Shown here piece after piece: positions 42,363 through 51,564 of a stretch of DNA of 64,000 nucleotides. A model generated the notes under the pieces. The model was not told the DNA's origin and did not search any database. It saw only the letters and a program-made list of their open reading frames with translations. The position numbers and the translations under genes are program-made. The stretch comes from JANSXG01 sp024743075 (GTDB lineage Bacteria; Planctomycetota; Phycisphaerae; Phycisphaerales; UBA1924): NCBI GenBank assembly GCA_042140185.1, contig CP159477.1, forward strand, positions 124,001 to 188,000. Direction: 5' to 3'. Within the stretch, counting starts at the first letter, position 1, and the number at the start of each line of letters is the position of its first letter.

Positions 42363-43415
42363 TCAGGAGCGACCCAGACCGAGCTGCTTCACCGCGTCGA
42401 CGAAGTACCCGTGGACTTGAGGCGGGGCACAGATGATGCCCTTGTTCATTTCAAGGCGAACCCCATGCGAAAACTCAAGAGGGTAGCCATGGATGTCCGT
42501 GACCTGAGCCCCAGATTCTCCCGCGATCAGGGCACCGGCGGCGTGATCCCAGATTTTCTCCACGTACGCCCGCCGGGCCGGTAGACGGAGGTAGCCATCG
42601 GCCTGCCCGCGAGCGACGACGGCGTACTTCGCCTGGCTGTCGAGGCGAACCGGCTCGCGTGATGAGATGCCGCGCTGCTCGAGCAGTTCGAGGACGCGGT
42701 CGGTGTCGCTGGCGCTGGAGTGGTCCTTCTCGACCGAGGCGCAGATCGAGATTCCTTCGATCGGCTCGTGATGGAGGCGGGTCATCGTGTGCCCATCGGA
42801 GGTCCAGGAGTCCGCGTCGCGGTCGCAGTGGGTTTCCCAGACGCCGTCGCCCCGGATTGACAGATACAGGCTGCCTCGTGGGTCGACAAGGCCCGGGTCG
42901 TCGCTCTGATTGAGGGAGAGGTTGGGGCAGCCGAGCGCGCCGATGACCGGACTGTCGTGCTCGATCCAGGCAAGGCTGATGGCGTACTGCTGGCCTCGCA
43001 GAAACCCCTTCGTTCCGTCCACTGGGTCGAGCGTCCAGAAGTTGTGCAGGTCGTCGCGCTTCGGCTCGGCGTTGCCCCGGTCGATCGCGTCGAGCATCGC
43101 ATCCATCGTGGCATCAGGCCAGGCCAGGCGCACGGCGTTGAGTACCGCTTCGGGCAGCGCGGGTGACCCGGCTTCCAGTCGCGAGCGGAGGTCGTCGGCG
43201 TCTTCCTCGGCGACCAGGTGCACCGCTCCGAGCGCATCCTCCAGAAGGTGAGCGATCACCGCCTGCGCCGCGTAGTCCGCGACCGTGACCGGGCTCGAGT
43301 CATCCTTGAGCACGCTCCGGACGGACTCGCTGGTCCGCTGCACGTGACGGCACACCTCAGCGGCTTCGATGACCGCGTGGCGCGATGCTTCAAGCATCTT
43401 CGAATAGTCGGACAT
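42363..43415 (-). CDS. cysQ: 3'(2'),5'-bisphosphate nucleotidase (HAL2/CysQ type)
   Basis: Converts 3'-phosphoadenosine 5'-phosphate (PAP) to AMP, removing the toxic by-product of PAPS use. The 350-residue protein has the inositol-monophosphatase superfamily metal sites: DDSSPVTVADYAAQ, VAEEDADD (Glu70-Glu71), FWTLDPVDGTKGFLRGQQYA (Asp130, Asp133) and WDHAAGALIAGESG (Asp). The GTKGFLRG-QYA block is typical of the eukaryotic-like HAL2 group rather than E. coli CysQ. It follows cysC after 3 bases, so the two genes act together. Confidence 0.9.
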   Translation of the reverse strand: MSDYSKMLEASRHAVIEAAEVCRHVQRTSESVRSVLKDDSSPVTVADYAAQAVIAHLLEDALGAVHLVAEEDADDLRSRLEAGSPALPEAVLNAVRLAWPDATMDAMLDAIDRGNAEPKRDDLHNFWTLDPVDGTKGFLRGQQYAISLAWIEHDSPVIGALGCPNLSLNQSDDPGLVDPRGSLYLSIRGDGVWETHCDRDADSWTSDGHTMTRLHHEPIEGISICASVEKDHSSASDTDRVLELLEQRGISSREPVRLDSQAKYAVVARGQADGYLRLPARRAYVEKIWDHAAGALIAGESGAQVTDIHGYPLEFSHGVRLEMNKGIICAPPQVHGYFVDAVKQLGLGRS

Positions 43416-43418
43416 GGC

Positions 43419-44048
43419 TCAGGCCGTCGCTTCGACGCGGAGCATGCCGCGCTCGCGGAGAAACGCGAGGCACTGCTCGACGCATTCTTCGATGTTGTGC
43501 TCGGCGGGCTTAAGGTGCAGGTCCGGGTTCTGCGGCGCTTCGTACGGATCGTCGATGCCGGTGAAGCCCTTGATCTCTCCGGCGCGAGCCTTCTTGTAAA
43601 GGCCCTTCGGGTCGCGCTGCTCGCAGACTTCGAGCGGCGTGTCGGTGAACACCTCGAAGAACGGCAGGCCGGCCTCTTCGTGCACCTTGCGGGCCGCTTC
43701 GCGGTCCGAGGTGTAGGGGCTGATGAAGCTGGCGAGCGTGATCTGGCCGGAGTCGGTGAAGAGTTTGCAGACCTCGCCGATGCGCCTGATGTTCTCGGCA
43801 CGGTCCTCGGCGGAGAAACCGAGGTTCTTGTTCAGGCCCATGCGGATGTTGTCGCCGTCGAGGCGGTAGCAGGGCGTGCCGGATTGGACGATCACCTGCT
43901 CGAGGGCGGACGCGATAACCGACTTTCCGGAGGCGGAAAGCCCGGTGAACCACATCGTGCAGCCGCGGCAGTTCAGGGCCTCCCATCGCTCGTCGCGAGT
44001 CAGATTTCCTTCGTGCCAGTGGAGGTTCGTGCCCTTGATCTCGGTCAT
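43419..44048 (-). CDS. cysC: Adenylylsulfate kinase
   Basis: Phosphorylates adenosine 5'-phosphosulfate to PAPS. The 209-residue protein has the family N-terminus NLHWHEGNLTRDERWEAL and the P-loop WFTGLSASGKSVIA (residues 36-43), then LDGDNIRMGLNKNLGFSAEDR, ENIRRIGEVCKLFTDSGQIT and KARAGEIKGFTGIDDPYEAP. The start ATG 44048 is chosen because the family N-terminus begins directly there. There are no sulfate adenylyltransferase genes nearby, so APS must come from enzymes encoded elsewhere. The pairing with a PAP phosphatase suggests PAPS is used for sulfation or sulfate reduction. Confidence 0.95.
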   Translation of the reverse strand: MTEIKGTNLHWHEGNLTRDERWEALNCRGCTMWFTGLSASGKSVIASALEQVIVQSGTPCYRLDGDNIRMGLNKNLGFSAEDRAENIRRIGEVCKLFTDSGQITLASFISPYTSDREAARKVHEEAGLPFFEVFTDTPLEVCEQRDPKGLYKKARAGEIKGFTGIDDPYEAPQNPDLHLKPAEHNIEECVEQCLAFLRERGMLRVEATA

Positions 44049-44100
44049 CGCTCTTCTTCCTTCGCTGCTCGTGGGCACGCGGTTCAGACCGGCCCGGTGA

Positions 44101-44135
44101 AAGACAAATCCGCCGATCGCGACTGCGATCGGCGG
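44101..44135 (-). terminator. Intrinsic terminator of the ECF-kinase operon
   Basis: On the minus strand CCGCCGATCGC / GCGATCGGCGG (11-bp perfect stem, 4-base loop) is followed by ATTTGTCTTTC, about 60 bases after the kinase stop codon. Confidence 0.8.
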
Positions 44136-44197
44136 GTCAATCGGAGACCACGAAAGGTAGGCGTCCGACATCAAGGGTGCAAGCGTTGAGGCGGATG

Positions 44198-46714
44198 TCA
44201 GAGGACCGAATCGTGCACCGGTTCGGCGGGCTCATGGCGATCATCCGGATTCGGGATGCTGGGATCGTTCGGAACCCGAGGAGCAGGCATCGTTCCAGCA
44301 ATGCCGCTCAGCACATCCAGTTGCTCGGTGGCGTTGCCGTGCTGGGTAATCAGTGTCACCCGGGGGCTGTCGTCCGAAACGACCTCGCCCCCCTCGTTGC
44401 GGGCGGAGGCTATCCAAGCGACGGCCTGCACACGATCGAGACTCTGGAGCCACGCCCGGACAGACTCGATCGACTCCGAATCGTCGATGCCGCGGAGCCC
44501 GACGAGGGCACGGACGCGGGCCTGCAGATCGATCGCTTCGGCGTCTCCGTCGGGGAGCAGGAGTTCGAGGCCCGCGGAGGCGAGAATCGACTCCACCCAG
44601 TTCGCACGGGTTTCGGTGCGTTCCGGTTCGCCGGAAGAGAGCTCGCGGACAATGAGTATGCCGCCGCTGCTGCTGCGCTCGACCTCCCGGGTTCCGGTGA
44701 TGAGCGGACGCAGCGCGGTGCTCGCCGGGTCGAACCACATGGACCGCTGCATGCCGGATCGCTCGCGTCCGCCGATCCAGAGGCCGCCCTCTCGCTCGGC
44801 GACCCGAAGGGTCGCGGACCGGTTCGGATCGGCGATGTAAAACGTCGCTTGCGGCAATTCCGCGGGAACACGGTCTATGGTCATGTGCGTGCCGGTCACG
44901 CTGTGCGTCGCAACCGCCGGGAGCAGCAGCACGCTCGCGCCGAGCCCGCCGAGCACCAGGAACGCCGCGACGACACCGATCATGACGCCGCGATTCGGAT
45001 TAGAGCTGAAACGCTGATTTCGCGCAGACCGGCGCTCGCGAGCGCGTTGCTGCGCTGCGCGGACGCGGGCCTGGGCCGCCTTGCGCTGTTCGACGGCGGT
45101 CAGGGGCGAGCGACGGCGCGGCGGGACCGGCGTGTTGGCCGCTCGGTGCACCCGGGCCGAGCCGGGGACGGGCGCGGGCTGAGGGGCGCGGGCCGGAACC
45201 GGCGCGTTCTCGACGCTGTACCGACCCGTCAACCAGTCCTGCAGTTTGAAACAGACCTTGCCGCGTTTGGTGCGAGTGGCGGGTTCCGGGTCTGCGTTCC
45301 GCTCCTGGTCGCGCGAAAAGACCCAGTTCGGCTCGCTGTTGGGTCCGTCGGCCGACGCCACACCGACCGGTGCGGGCTCGGGCTCCGTGTGAAGCGACTC
45401 CGGAGCCTTGCCGCCCATCGAAGGCAGGTCCTTGGGCTTGAGCGCGAACGGGTCGTCGGCTTCGATCACCACGCGAAGGTCCGCCAGCATCTCTTCCGCG
45501 CTCGAATAGCGCTGGGAGAGTTCGGCCATCGAGCGCCGGATGATCCATCGCAGGGCCTCCGGGCAGCGTTTGGTGAGTTGGCTCAGCCCGCCGTGGGCGG
45601 GGAAGGAGTTCTCGATCGCCGAGAACAGCACGGCGCCGGCCCCGTAGATGTCGAACTTCACGCCGTCGACTTCGTTGACCTTCGCGCCGCGCAGAGCCAT
45701 GCGGACCATCTCCGGGTCGCGGAAGTATTCGGTGCCGTGGGTGGTCAGCGTCATCGCCGAACGCAGCGGTGTGACCAGACCCAGATCGACCAGCGTCGCC
45801 GTGTCCCCGGAGACGATGATGTTGTCGGGCTTGATGTCCTTGTGCCACAGCCCGCCGCGATGGTAGACGCTCAGCGTTTCGAGCAGTTCGGCGATCAGCG
45901 TCAGGGTGTAGCGCATCCGGCGCGGGTCGAGCCCGCCGGCGCCGCTTTCGGCGTGCAGACGCTGCGTGAGGGCGCCCATCGCCTCGCCGGGCACGTACGG
46001 CATCACGTAGAAGAATCGTTCGTCGGTGAGTTCGTGCTCGAGCACCAGGCCGAGTTTCTTCGCGGCCTCCAGCGCGCGGCTCTCTCGCACGATCTGGGGC
46101 ATGCTCGAGCCGTCCTTGAGCGAGAAGCTCTTGATGACAACCTGATCGACATCGGTGATGCCGCGCCGCTCGAAGATCGCCAGCCTTCGCGCGTCGGGCT
46201 CGGCGACGAACAGTTTCCCGCCCGAGCCGCCGCCCTTGAGCGAGCCGATGATGGTGTACCCATCGAACTCGCCGGTGCGCTTCGAAGGCTTGTCGGAACC
46301 CGGAGCCGCGGCCATGGCGTTCGCAACGCGCACCTCGACGCCCTCGGTCAGGCCCGAGAGCAGCAGGAAGCGAGCCGGGTGACCGATGCAGACGCGGTAC
46401 ATCGCGCGGGCAGCGGTCGAGAGTTCGGCACGGAATGCGCGTCCGTAGTGATTGGCGTTGGACCAGCGTGCGATGACGACGTTGAGCACGATCAGCAGCG
46501 ACAGAGCGATCGCCGCGAAGATCGCCCCGATGATTCGAAAGACATCACCGATTTCGCCGGAGATGAAACGGTAAAAGTGTCGGATGACCAGACCGACCCC
46601 GCGAAAGAACACCTTGAAGAACTTGATCGCGAAGAGGATCAGGAACACGCCCAGGACGGCGGCCATGATGCCGCCGACGATCAGGACCAGGATGCCAGCT
46701 AATGAAACGCCCAT
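44198..46714 (-). CDS. Transmembrane Ser/Thr protein kinase with C-terminal extracytoplasmic domain
   Basis: The 838-residue protein has two N-terminal helices (about 5-30 and 60-82), a Hanks-type kinase domain (about 150-415), a long Pro/Arg-rich linker, a third helix (577-600) and a 230-residue extracytoplasmic C-terminal domain. Kinase residues: glycine loop GSLKGGGSGGK (158-167), Lys195 in VVIKSF, Asp293 in WHKDIKPDNI, and Asp310 of DLG (in place of DFG). The catalytic residues are thus present although HRD is HKD. The outer domain has no recognised family. It is the second gene of an operon led by the ECF sigma factor, with a 36-base gap; a role in the same signal path is inferred. Confidence 0.88.
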   Translation of the reverse strand: MGVSLAGILVLIVGGIMAAVLGVFLILFAIKFFKVFFRGVGLVIRHFYRFISGEIGDVFRIIGAIFAAIALSLLIVLNVVIARWSNANHYGRAFRAELSTAARAMYRVCIGHPARFLLLSGLTEGVEVRVANAMAAAPGSDKPSKRTGEFDGYTIIGSLKGGGSGGKLFVAEPDARRLAIFERRGITDVDQVVIKSFSLKDGSSMPQIVRESRALEAAKKLGLVLEHELTDERFFYVMPYVPGEAMGALTQRLHAESGAGGLDPRRMRYTLTLIAELLETLSVYHRGGLWHKDIKPDNIIVSGDTATLVDLGLVTPLRSAMTLTTHGTEYFRDPEMVRMALRGAKVNEVDGVKFDIYGAGAVLFSAIENSFPAHGGLSQLTKRCPEALRWIIRRSMAELSQRYSSAEEMLADLRVVIEADDPFALKPKDLPSMGGKAPESLHTEPEPAPVGVASADGPNSEPNWVFSRDQERNADPEPATRTKRGKVCFKLQDWLTGRYSVENAPVPARAPQPAPVPGSARVHRAANTPVPPRRRSPLTAVEQRKAAQARVRAAQQRARERRSARNQRFSSNPNRGVMIGVVAAFLVLGGLGASVLLLPAVATHSVTGTHMTIDRVPAELPQATFYIADPNRSATLRVAEREGGLWIGGRERSGMQRSMWFDPASTALRPLITGTREVERSSSGGILIVRELSSGEPERTETRANWVESILASAGLELLLPDGDAEAIDLQARVRALVGLRGIDDSESIESVRAWLQSLDRVQAVAWIASARNEGGEVVSDDSPRVTLITQHGNATEQLDVLSGIAGTMPAPRVPNDPSIPNPDDRHEPAEPVHDSVL

Positions 46715-46750
46715 CGGTTACTCCTCCGTTCCGACTCGTGTCCGAGTCGG

Positions 46751-47503
46751 TCAACGGAACGCGGGGTCTTGCTCTCCTCGGCGATCTTCCATCTCCTGGC
46801 GGTAGATCTCGGCGATCGCTTCGTCGAACAGCGCGTCCTCCGCATTGGTGGGATTCAGGGTCAGTCCGTTTCGCTCCGCCTCGCCGATTTCGTCCTGCGT
46901 AAAGGAATAGGTGTAGATCACTTCGCCCAACCGGGCACGGAGCAGGCCCCGGACCTTCGCCAGACGCCGGCTGACGGTCGGTTCGCTGACGCCCAGCGAT
47001 TCAGCGACCTCTTTCCCGGGCTGTCCGTCGAGACATCGCATCTGGAACACCGCGAAGTCTGAAAACTCGGCCTCTCGCTCCACCAGGCGGATGGCCTTGG
47101 TCACTTTGGCGCGGAAGACCCGAGCCTCGTACTCGCCGTCTGGGCTCGTGCCCGCGGCCTCGCTCATCCAGGCCTCTTCCAGCGAGATCCCTCGGTTGCC
47201 CTTGCCCCGTTTGAGAGCCATGCGCCGGTCCATCTCGTCGCCCAGCGTGTGCTTCGCGATGGCCAGGAGCCATGTGCTGAAGCGGGCGCCTTTGGCGGGG
47301 TCGTAGCGGTCGATGGAGTCCGAAAGCGCCGCCAGCGTCTCCTGAGAGAGGTCGCGCACCGTCTCGTTGCCGATCCGTCCGCGCCCCCACTTGGCGAGTT
47401 GGGCCTCCAGAACCGGGCCGAACGTCTCCCAGAGCTCGTACCAGGCGGCGGTATCCCGGGCCCGAAGGCGCGCGACGAAGCCGGTGGTGAGGTTGTTCAG
47501 CAT
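46751..47503 (-). CDS. ECF-type RNA polymerase sigma factor
   Basis: ATG 47503 (MLNNLTTGFVARLRARDTAA) has the better purine-rich stretch (CAGGGAA) and gives 250 residues; an alternative start at 47554 would add 17. Region 2 (ETVRDLSQETLAALSDSIDR, then ARFSTWLLAIAKHTLGDEMD) and the region 4 helix-turn-helix (DGQPGKEVAESLGVSEPTVSRRL) are clear. The C-terminal 60 residues are an extension rich in acidic residues, unlike short ECFs. Planctomycetes carry ECF families linked to Ser/Thr kinases, and the next gene is such a kinase. No anti-sigma gene is seen nearby. Confidence 0.88.
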   Translation of the reverse strand: MLNNLTTGFVARLRARDTAAWYELWETFGPVLEAQLAKWGRGRIGNETVRDLSQETLAALSDSIDRYDPAKGARFSTWLLAIAKHTLGDEMDRRMALKRGKGNRGISLEEAWMSEAAGTSPDGEYEARVFRAKVTKAIRLVEREAEFSDFAVFQMRCLDGQPGKEVAESLGVSEPTVSRRLAKVRGLLRARLGEVIYTYSFTQDEIGEAERNGLTLNPTNAEDALFDEAIAEIYRQEMEDRRGEQDPAFR

Positions 47504-47554
47504 GGTTTCCCTGCCCGTAAATAGGTAATTTGTTCCGCGTTCGCGGTTCAGCAT

Positions 47555-47795
47555 CCAGAATACGCCATTTCTCGCGGGTGTCCTGTCTCATTCCTCGCCT
47601 TGAGCGACACGCAATGGCCGGGGAGCCTCGTTGGGGAGCGCCAGGCACGGCTTGCGAAAGTTTTTTGCGTAAGAGCGAAATCGGCTCCGCGAGATCCGGA
47701 ACAAGGTGGCGGACCGGGTCAATCGGGACCCGCACACCGGAACGAACGCGACGAGCGAATGTGAGCCCGCCGCGAGCAGAGAGAAAGGATCCGTA
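47555..47795. other. Divergent intergenic region, ECF sigma / coiled-coil gene
   Basis: It has no supported ORF. It should hold the promoters of both divergent genes, but no confident pair of -35/-10 elements is seen. Confidence 0.3.
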
Positions 47796-48767
47796 ATGGC
47801 CTGCTGCACCAAACCCCTGTTTCGCCTCGCTGTGATCGGCGGTCTTGCCGCGGGAGGCGTCTTCCTCATCTCACAGACCCCTCGCGGTCACGCGATGATC
47901 TCGCAAGCTAAGGACAAGATCACCAGCACGATCGACTCCGCGATCGACGACCCGATCGCCCTGCGTGCACAGCTCCGCAATCTCGAGCGCCAATACCCCG
48001 AGCGCATCGCCAAGGTCCGCGGCGAGCTCGCCGAACTGAACCAGCAGTCGGATCGCCTGGAGCGCGACCGGGCGGTGGCTCTGAAGGTCGTGGAGATGGC
48101 GTCGAATGACCTCGATGTCCTCACCGCCCGCCTCGATCAGGCCCGGAATGTCCGTCAGGACTCGCCGCACGCGGTGATCAACGTACGCTTCGAAGACCGC
48201 ACCATGTCGCTCGAAGAGAGCTACAACCGTGCGACCGAGATCCGCAACACGGTGCAGGCCTACACGGTCCGCGCCTCGGAAGCCGAGCGGAGCCTGCAGG
48301 TTCTCAATCAGCAGTCCGGTCGCCTCACCGACCTGCTCAACGAGCTCGAGTCGGAGCACACCGCGTTCCAGACGCAGCTCGCCCAGCTCGACGGCCAGAT
48401 TGAGGTCATCGCTCGCAACGAGAAGCTCATCGACATGGTCGAAGAGCGCGAGAAGGCGATCCGCAACCTTGACCGCTTCGAGAGCGTCAGCCTCGACCAG
48501 GTCACCGGTCGCATGGCCAAGATCCAGGCCGAGCAGGAAGCTCGCCTGACCAGCCTCCTCTCCGGCGCGAAGCAGCGCAGCTACGAGGAGATGGCCGAGC
48601 AGGAGCTCAGCCGCGAGCAGTCCGCTCGGGAGATCTTCGAGAACACGATGAAACTTCCCTTCGAGCTGCCCCGCGAGACCATCGAAATCGGAGACGACGG
48701 CGAGGTCGAGCACGACAGCGACAGCCGCGGTCCGGTGGCTTCCCGCGACACCGTGATTATCGACTGA
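47796..48767 (+). CDS. Membrane-anchored coiled-coil protein, unknown function
   Basis: ATG 47796 follows AGAAAGGATC. The 323-residue protein has one N-terminal helix (about 8-27, PLFRLAVIGGLAAGGVFLIS) and then an almost continuous heptad region (about 55-285: IALRAQLRNLERQYPERIAK, RGELAELNQQSDRLERDRAV, and others), ending in an acidic tail (IEIGDDGEVEHDSDSR). It looks like a phage-shock or envelope scaffold protein in build, but no family is recognised. It is divergent from the ECF-kinase operon, which suggests a link to that signal path. Confidence 0.65.
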   Translation: MACCTKPLFRLAVIGGLAAGGVFLISQTPRGHAMISQAKDKITSTIDSAIDDPIALRAQLRNLERQYPERIAKVRGELAELNQQSDRLERDRAVALKVVEMASNDLDVLTARLDQARNVRQDSPHAVINVRFEDRTMSLEESYNRATEIRNTVQAYTVRASEAERSLQVLNQQSGRLTDLLNELESEHTAFQTQLAQLDGQIEVIARNEKLIDMVEEREKAIRNLDRFESVSLDQVTGRMAKIQAEQEARLTSLLSGAKQRSYEEMAEQELSREQSAREIFENTMKLPFELPRETIEIGDDGEVEHDSDSRGPVASRDTVIID

Positions 48768-48797
48768 TCGAACCTCTCACTCTCTGACCGCACTCTC

Positions 48798-48832
48798 GGG
48801 CGGCGCACCTCAGCGGTGCGTCGCCCTTTTCG
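48798..48832 (+). terminator. Intrinsic terminator of the coiled-coil gene
   Basis: GGGCGGCGCACC / GGTGCGTCGCCC with a 5-base loop, followed by TTTTCG, 31 bases past the stop codon. Confidence 0.85.
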
Positions 48833-48842
48833 TGCGCCGCGA

Positions 48843-51564
48843 TCAGTTCGCCGAAGTCCGACCTGCTCGCTCTTCGATCAGGCGACGCACGGCGTCGAGG
48901 CGGAGGCGGTGTTGCTCGCGGTCCGGCTCGATCTCGGTCAGCGCGAGGATGTGGCGTTCGGCCTCTCTGAGTTCACCGGCCTGGATCGATGCAGCCGCGG
49001 CTATCTCGCGGTTGGTGGCGTCGAATGGCGCGACGCGCGTGGCCCGTGTGGCGTACTCAAAGGCTTTCTCGCGATTGCCCCGCGCGGTGTGCAGGCGCGA
49101 GACGAGAGGCGTACGCCGCAGAGTAGTTCTCGCGTGCGTCAAGAAACTCGAGATGCGGAATGGCCCGCCATGGCTCGTCGGAGTCGAGGTAGAGGCGAGC
49201 AAGGTTCTGGTGGGGCATGGGGTCCACAGGGCGGGCCGCGGCGTATCGCTCGAGCAGTTCGATGAGCCGCTCGTCGATCACGCCGCCATTGATCGTGATC
49301 TGCTCCTGCAGGTAGAGCTCCAGCAGGTCCGGGTGGTCCGGTTGGTCGAGCAACCAGTATTCGACGAGGTCCGGCGTGATGCGGATAAGCCGAGGCTGAA
49401 AGTCCGGGCTCGCCGCGCCGCCGGTGACCTTCAGCGCCGCCTTCGACGCGAACTCCGCGAGCGACTGGGAAACAGCCTCTTCCAGTTCAATGTCCTGCAT
49501 CGATTCGGCGATCCGCAGCTGGCGGAGGCTCGGCTCGCTGACCATGCCCCAAGACGCGGCATCGCGGTACGCCCACTCCTGGAACCGCTCGAAGAATTCC
49601 TGCTGGCTTATGCCGAGGACCTCGGTCATCGCGGCGTCTTCACGCTCGCCGCTCGCGTACGCCTCCATGAGCTGCAGCGGTGCGCTCTCGCCCCACTCGG
49701 AGGCGATGAACTCGTACATCCAGTGGCCCTGCGCGTAGGCCTGAGGGCGAGAGTCTGTGCGCGTGAACGCGAGGTTGATCTCACGCATGTCGAACAGCGT
49801 GCCGTTGAGCAGGGCCTGCGTGAGCAGCTGCGCTCGCGAGAAGTCACGCGGGGCTTCCTCGCTGTAGACCGCCGCGGCTTCCGTGAACCAGTGGGGGATG
49901 CGGTTGCGCGTCTTGCTGAGCGTGATCGTGTGGGCATACTCGTGCCGGAACACGCGCAGCCAGTCGTACTCGCCCATGTTCCGCTTGCCGACGCGCGGCA
50001 CTTCCATCGCGATCAGAGGGCCCGTCGCCGCGGCGACGGTATGGATCCCGGGCATGCCGACGATCCGCACCGCGAACCACTGATTATCCGGCGCGAGCTC
50101 GAGGACCGCTTTGAACTCCGGCTGGTGGTCGTAAATGTCCACAAGGTCGGCGTGAACGGACTCGATTGGCTCGATCATCTCGCGTGCGAGCACCGCGTCC
50201 ATGCCGGGGCGGAACCGCACGAGGAAGTTGTCGCTCTCGATGGTCTCCCATGTCCGCAGGTCTTCCAGCAGCTTGATGCTGTTCGCGACACGCACGTTGA
50301 ACGGGTCGAGCTGCTGCGCGCGGCTGAGCGCCACGTAGGCCTCGGCGTCTCGGGCCGCCTGCACGAGCAACAGGCCGAGTTCGGCATGCCCGCGTGGATC
50401 GTTGGGCTGCATCGCGATCGCGCGGCGCAGGTACTCCGCCGCTTCGGCGTACTGGCGACGCTCGGACAGCGACTCACCGACGCGCAGCAGGGCAAGCGGC
50501 GAGCCCGGTGACAGTTGTGCGAAGGCTTCGATTGCTCGCTCGGTGCGCACCGTGTCGTAACTCATGGCCTCGACGCCCGCGTGCAACGCCGCAACATCGC
50601 GGCTGCGCGGGTACCAGGCCCGGGCTCGGGCGAGGAAGGATGCTGCGCGGTCCGGATCGTTCTCGCGCATCCAGCGCCGGGCTCGGATCAGTTCGGCATC
50701 CAGCGAGGGCATCGCCCGATCGGGCGCGATCCGCTCGACGTTGAGGTCGAGTCGACGGGCAACCGACGCGGCCCCGTCCACATTCAGGCCGTCGACCTGC
50801 GTATCGCCGAGCAGACGCCACGCCTCGGCGACCATCGGATTGATCGCAAGCACCTGCTGCAGGACTTCGATCCCGCTCTCGCGGTTGCCTCTTTCGAGCA
50901 GGAGTTCAGCTTCGAGCAGCAGCGCGGGCCAGTACAGACGGTCGATCTGCTGGTGAACCTTGCTGAGCAGCCCGATCATCCGGTTGTACTCCGAGGCCGG
51001 CCTGCCGTCGAGCTTGGCCTGCAGGCGCAGCGCCCGCACGCCGGCGACGATGCCCTGCGCATCGGAAACGCGGTCGGCGCGGGCGAGGTCCGCCAGCACC
51101 GGCTGAAGCGCTTCGCGCGCCCGATCGAACTCGCCCAATCTCTCAAGCGACTCGGCGAGGAGCACGCGAGCTTCGTTCGAGTCGATACCTTCGAGCAGCT
51201 CGATGGCGTTGATCAGTTCACCGCCGCGAACCAGTGATTGCGCCCGCAGAAGCGCGGGGACGCCCTCGCGATCGAACACCGGGTGGGCGTACGCGCCGGT
51301 GATCAACGCCGCTCGTGCGAGCGTCTCGGTCGATGCGAGGTCGGCCTCGGTCCACAGGCCGTGGAACACCCGGCGCTCGATCCGTTCCTCTCCCGAGAGA
51401 TAGGGCAGGTCGATCACGCGAAGCACAGCGGGCAGCGGGTCGGGCGCACCAGCGGGCGGCGCCATATCCGGGTTCAGCGACGGCTGCGCCGATGCGGTCA
51501 CGCTGACCGTAAACGCCAGGCCGACCGAAGCAAGCAGGCGTCGAACTGGCGTGGCTCGGATCAT
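48843..51564 (-). CDS. Secreted TPR protein with gluzincin (HEYAH) peptidase domain, frame broken near 49106
   Basis: ATG 51564 opens a signal peptide (MIRATPVRRLLASVGLAFTV, cleavage near SASA/QP). Many TPR-like repeats follow (for example AIEVLQQVLAINPMVAEAWR and AEYLRRAIAMQPNDPRGHAE), then a peptidase-MA-type zinc site at about residue 540: RVFRHEYAHTITLSKTRNRI with a downstream Glu in HWFTEAAAVYSEE. More TPR units follow. At about 49106 the frame is lost; removing one base gives YALVSRLHTARGNREKAFEY and a last TPR block ending RLIEERAGRTSAN. The restored length is about 906 residues. It probably acts on proteins in the periplasm. Its start overlaps the LolA-like gene stop. Confidence 0.8.

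Noticed and set aside
44177..46702. Long open frame on the strand opposite the kinase gene (841 codons).
   Set aside because: The kinase on the other strand has all catalytic motifs; this frame is Arg/Asp/His-rich and has no recognisable domain.
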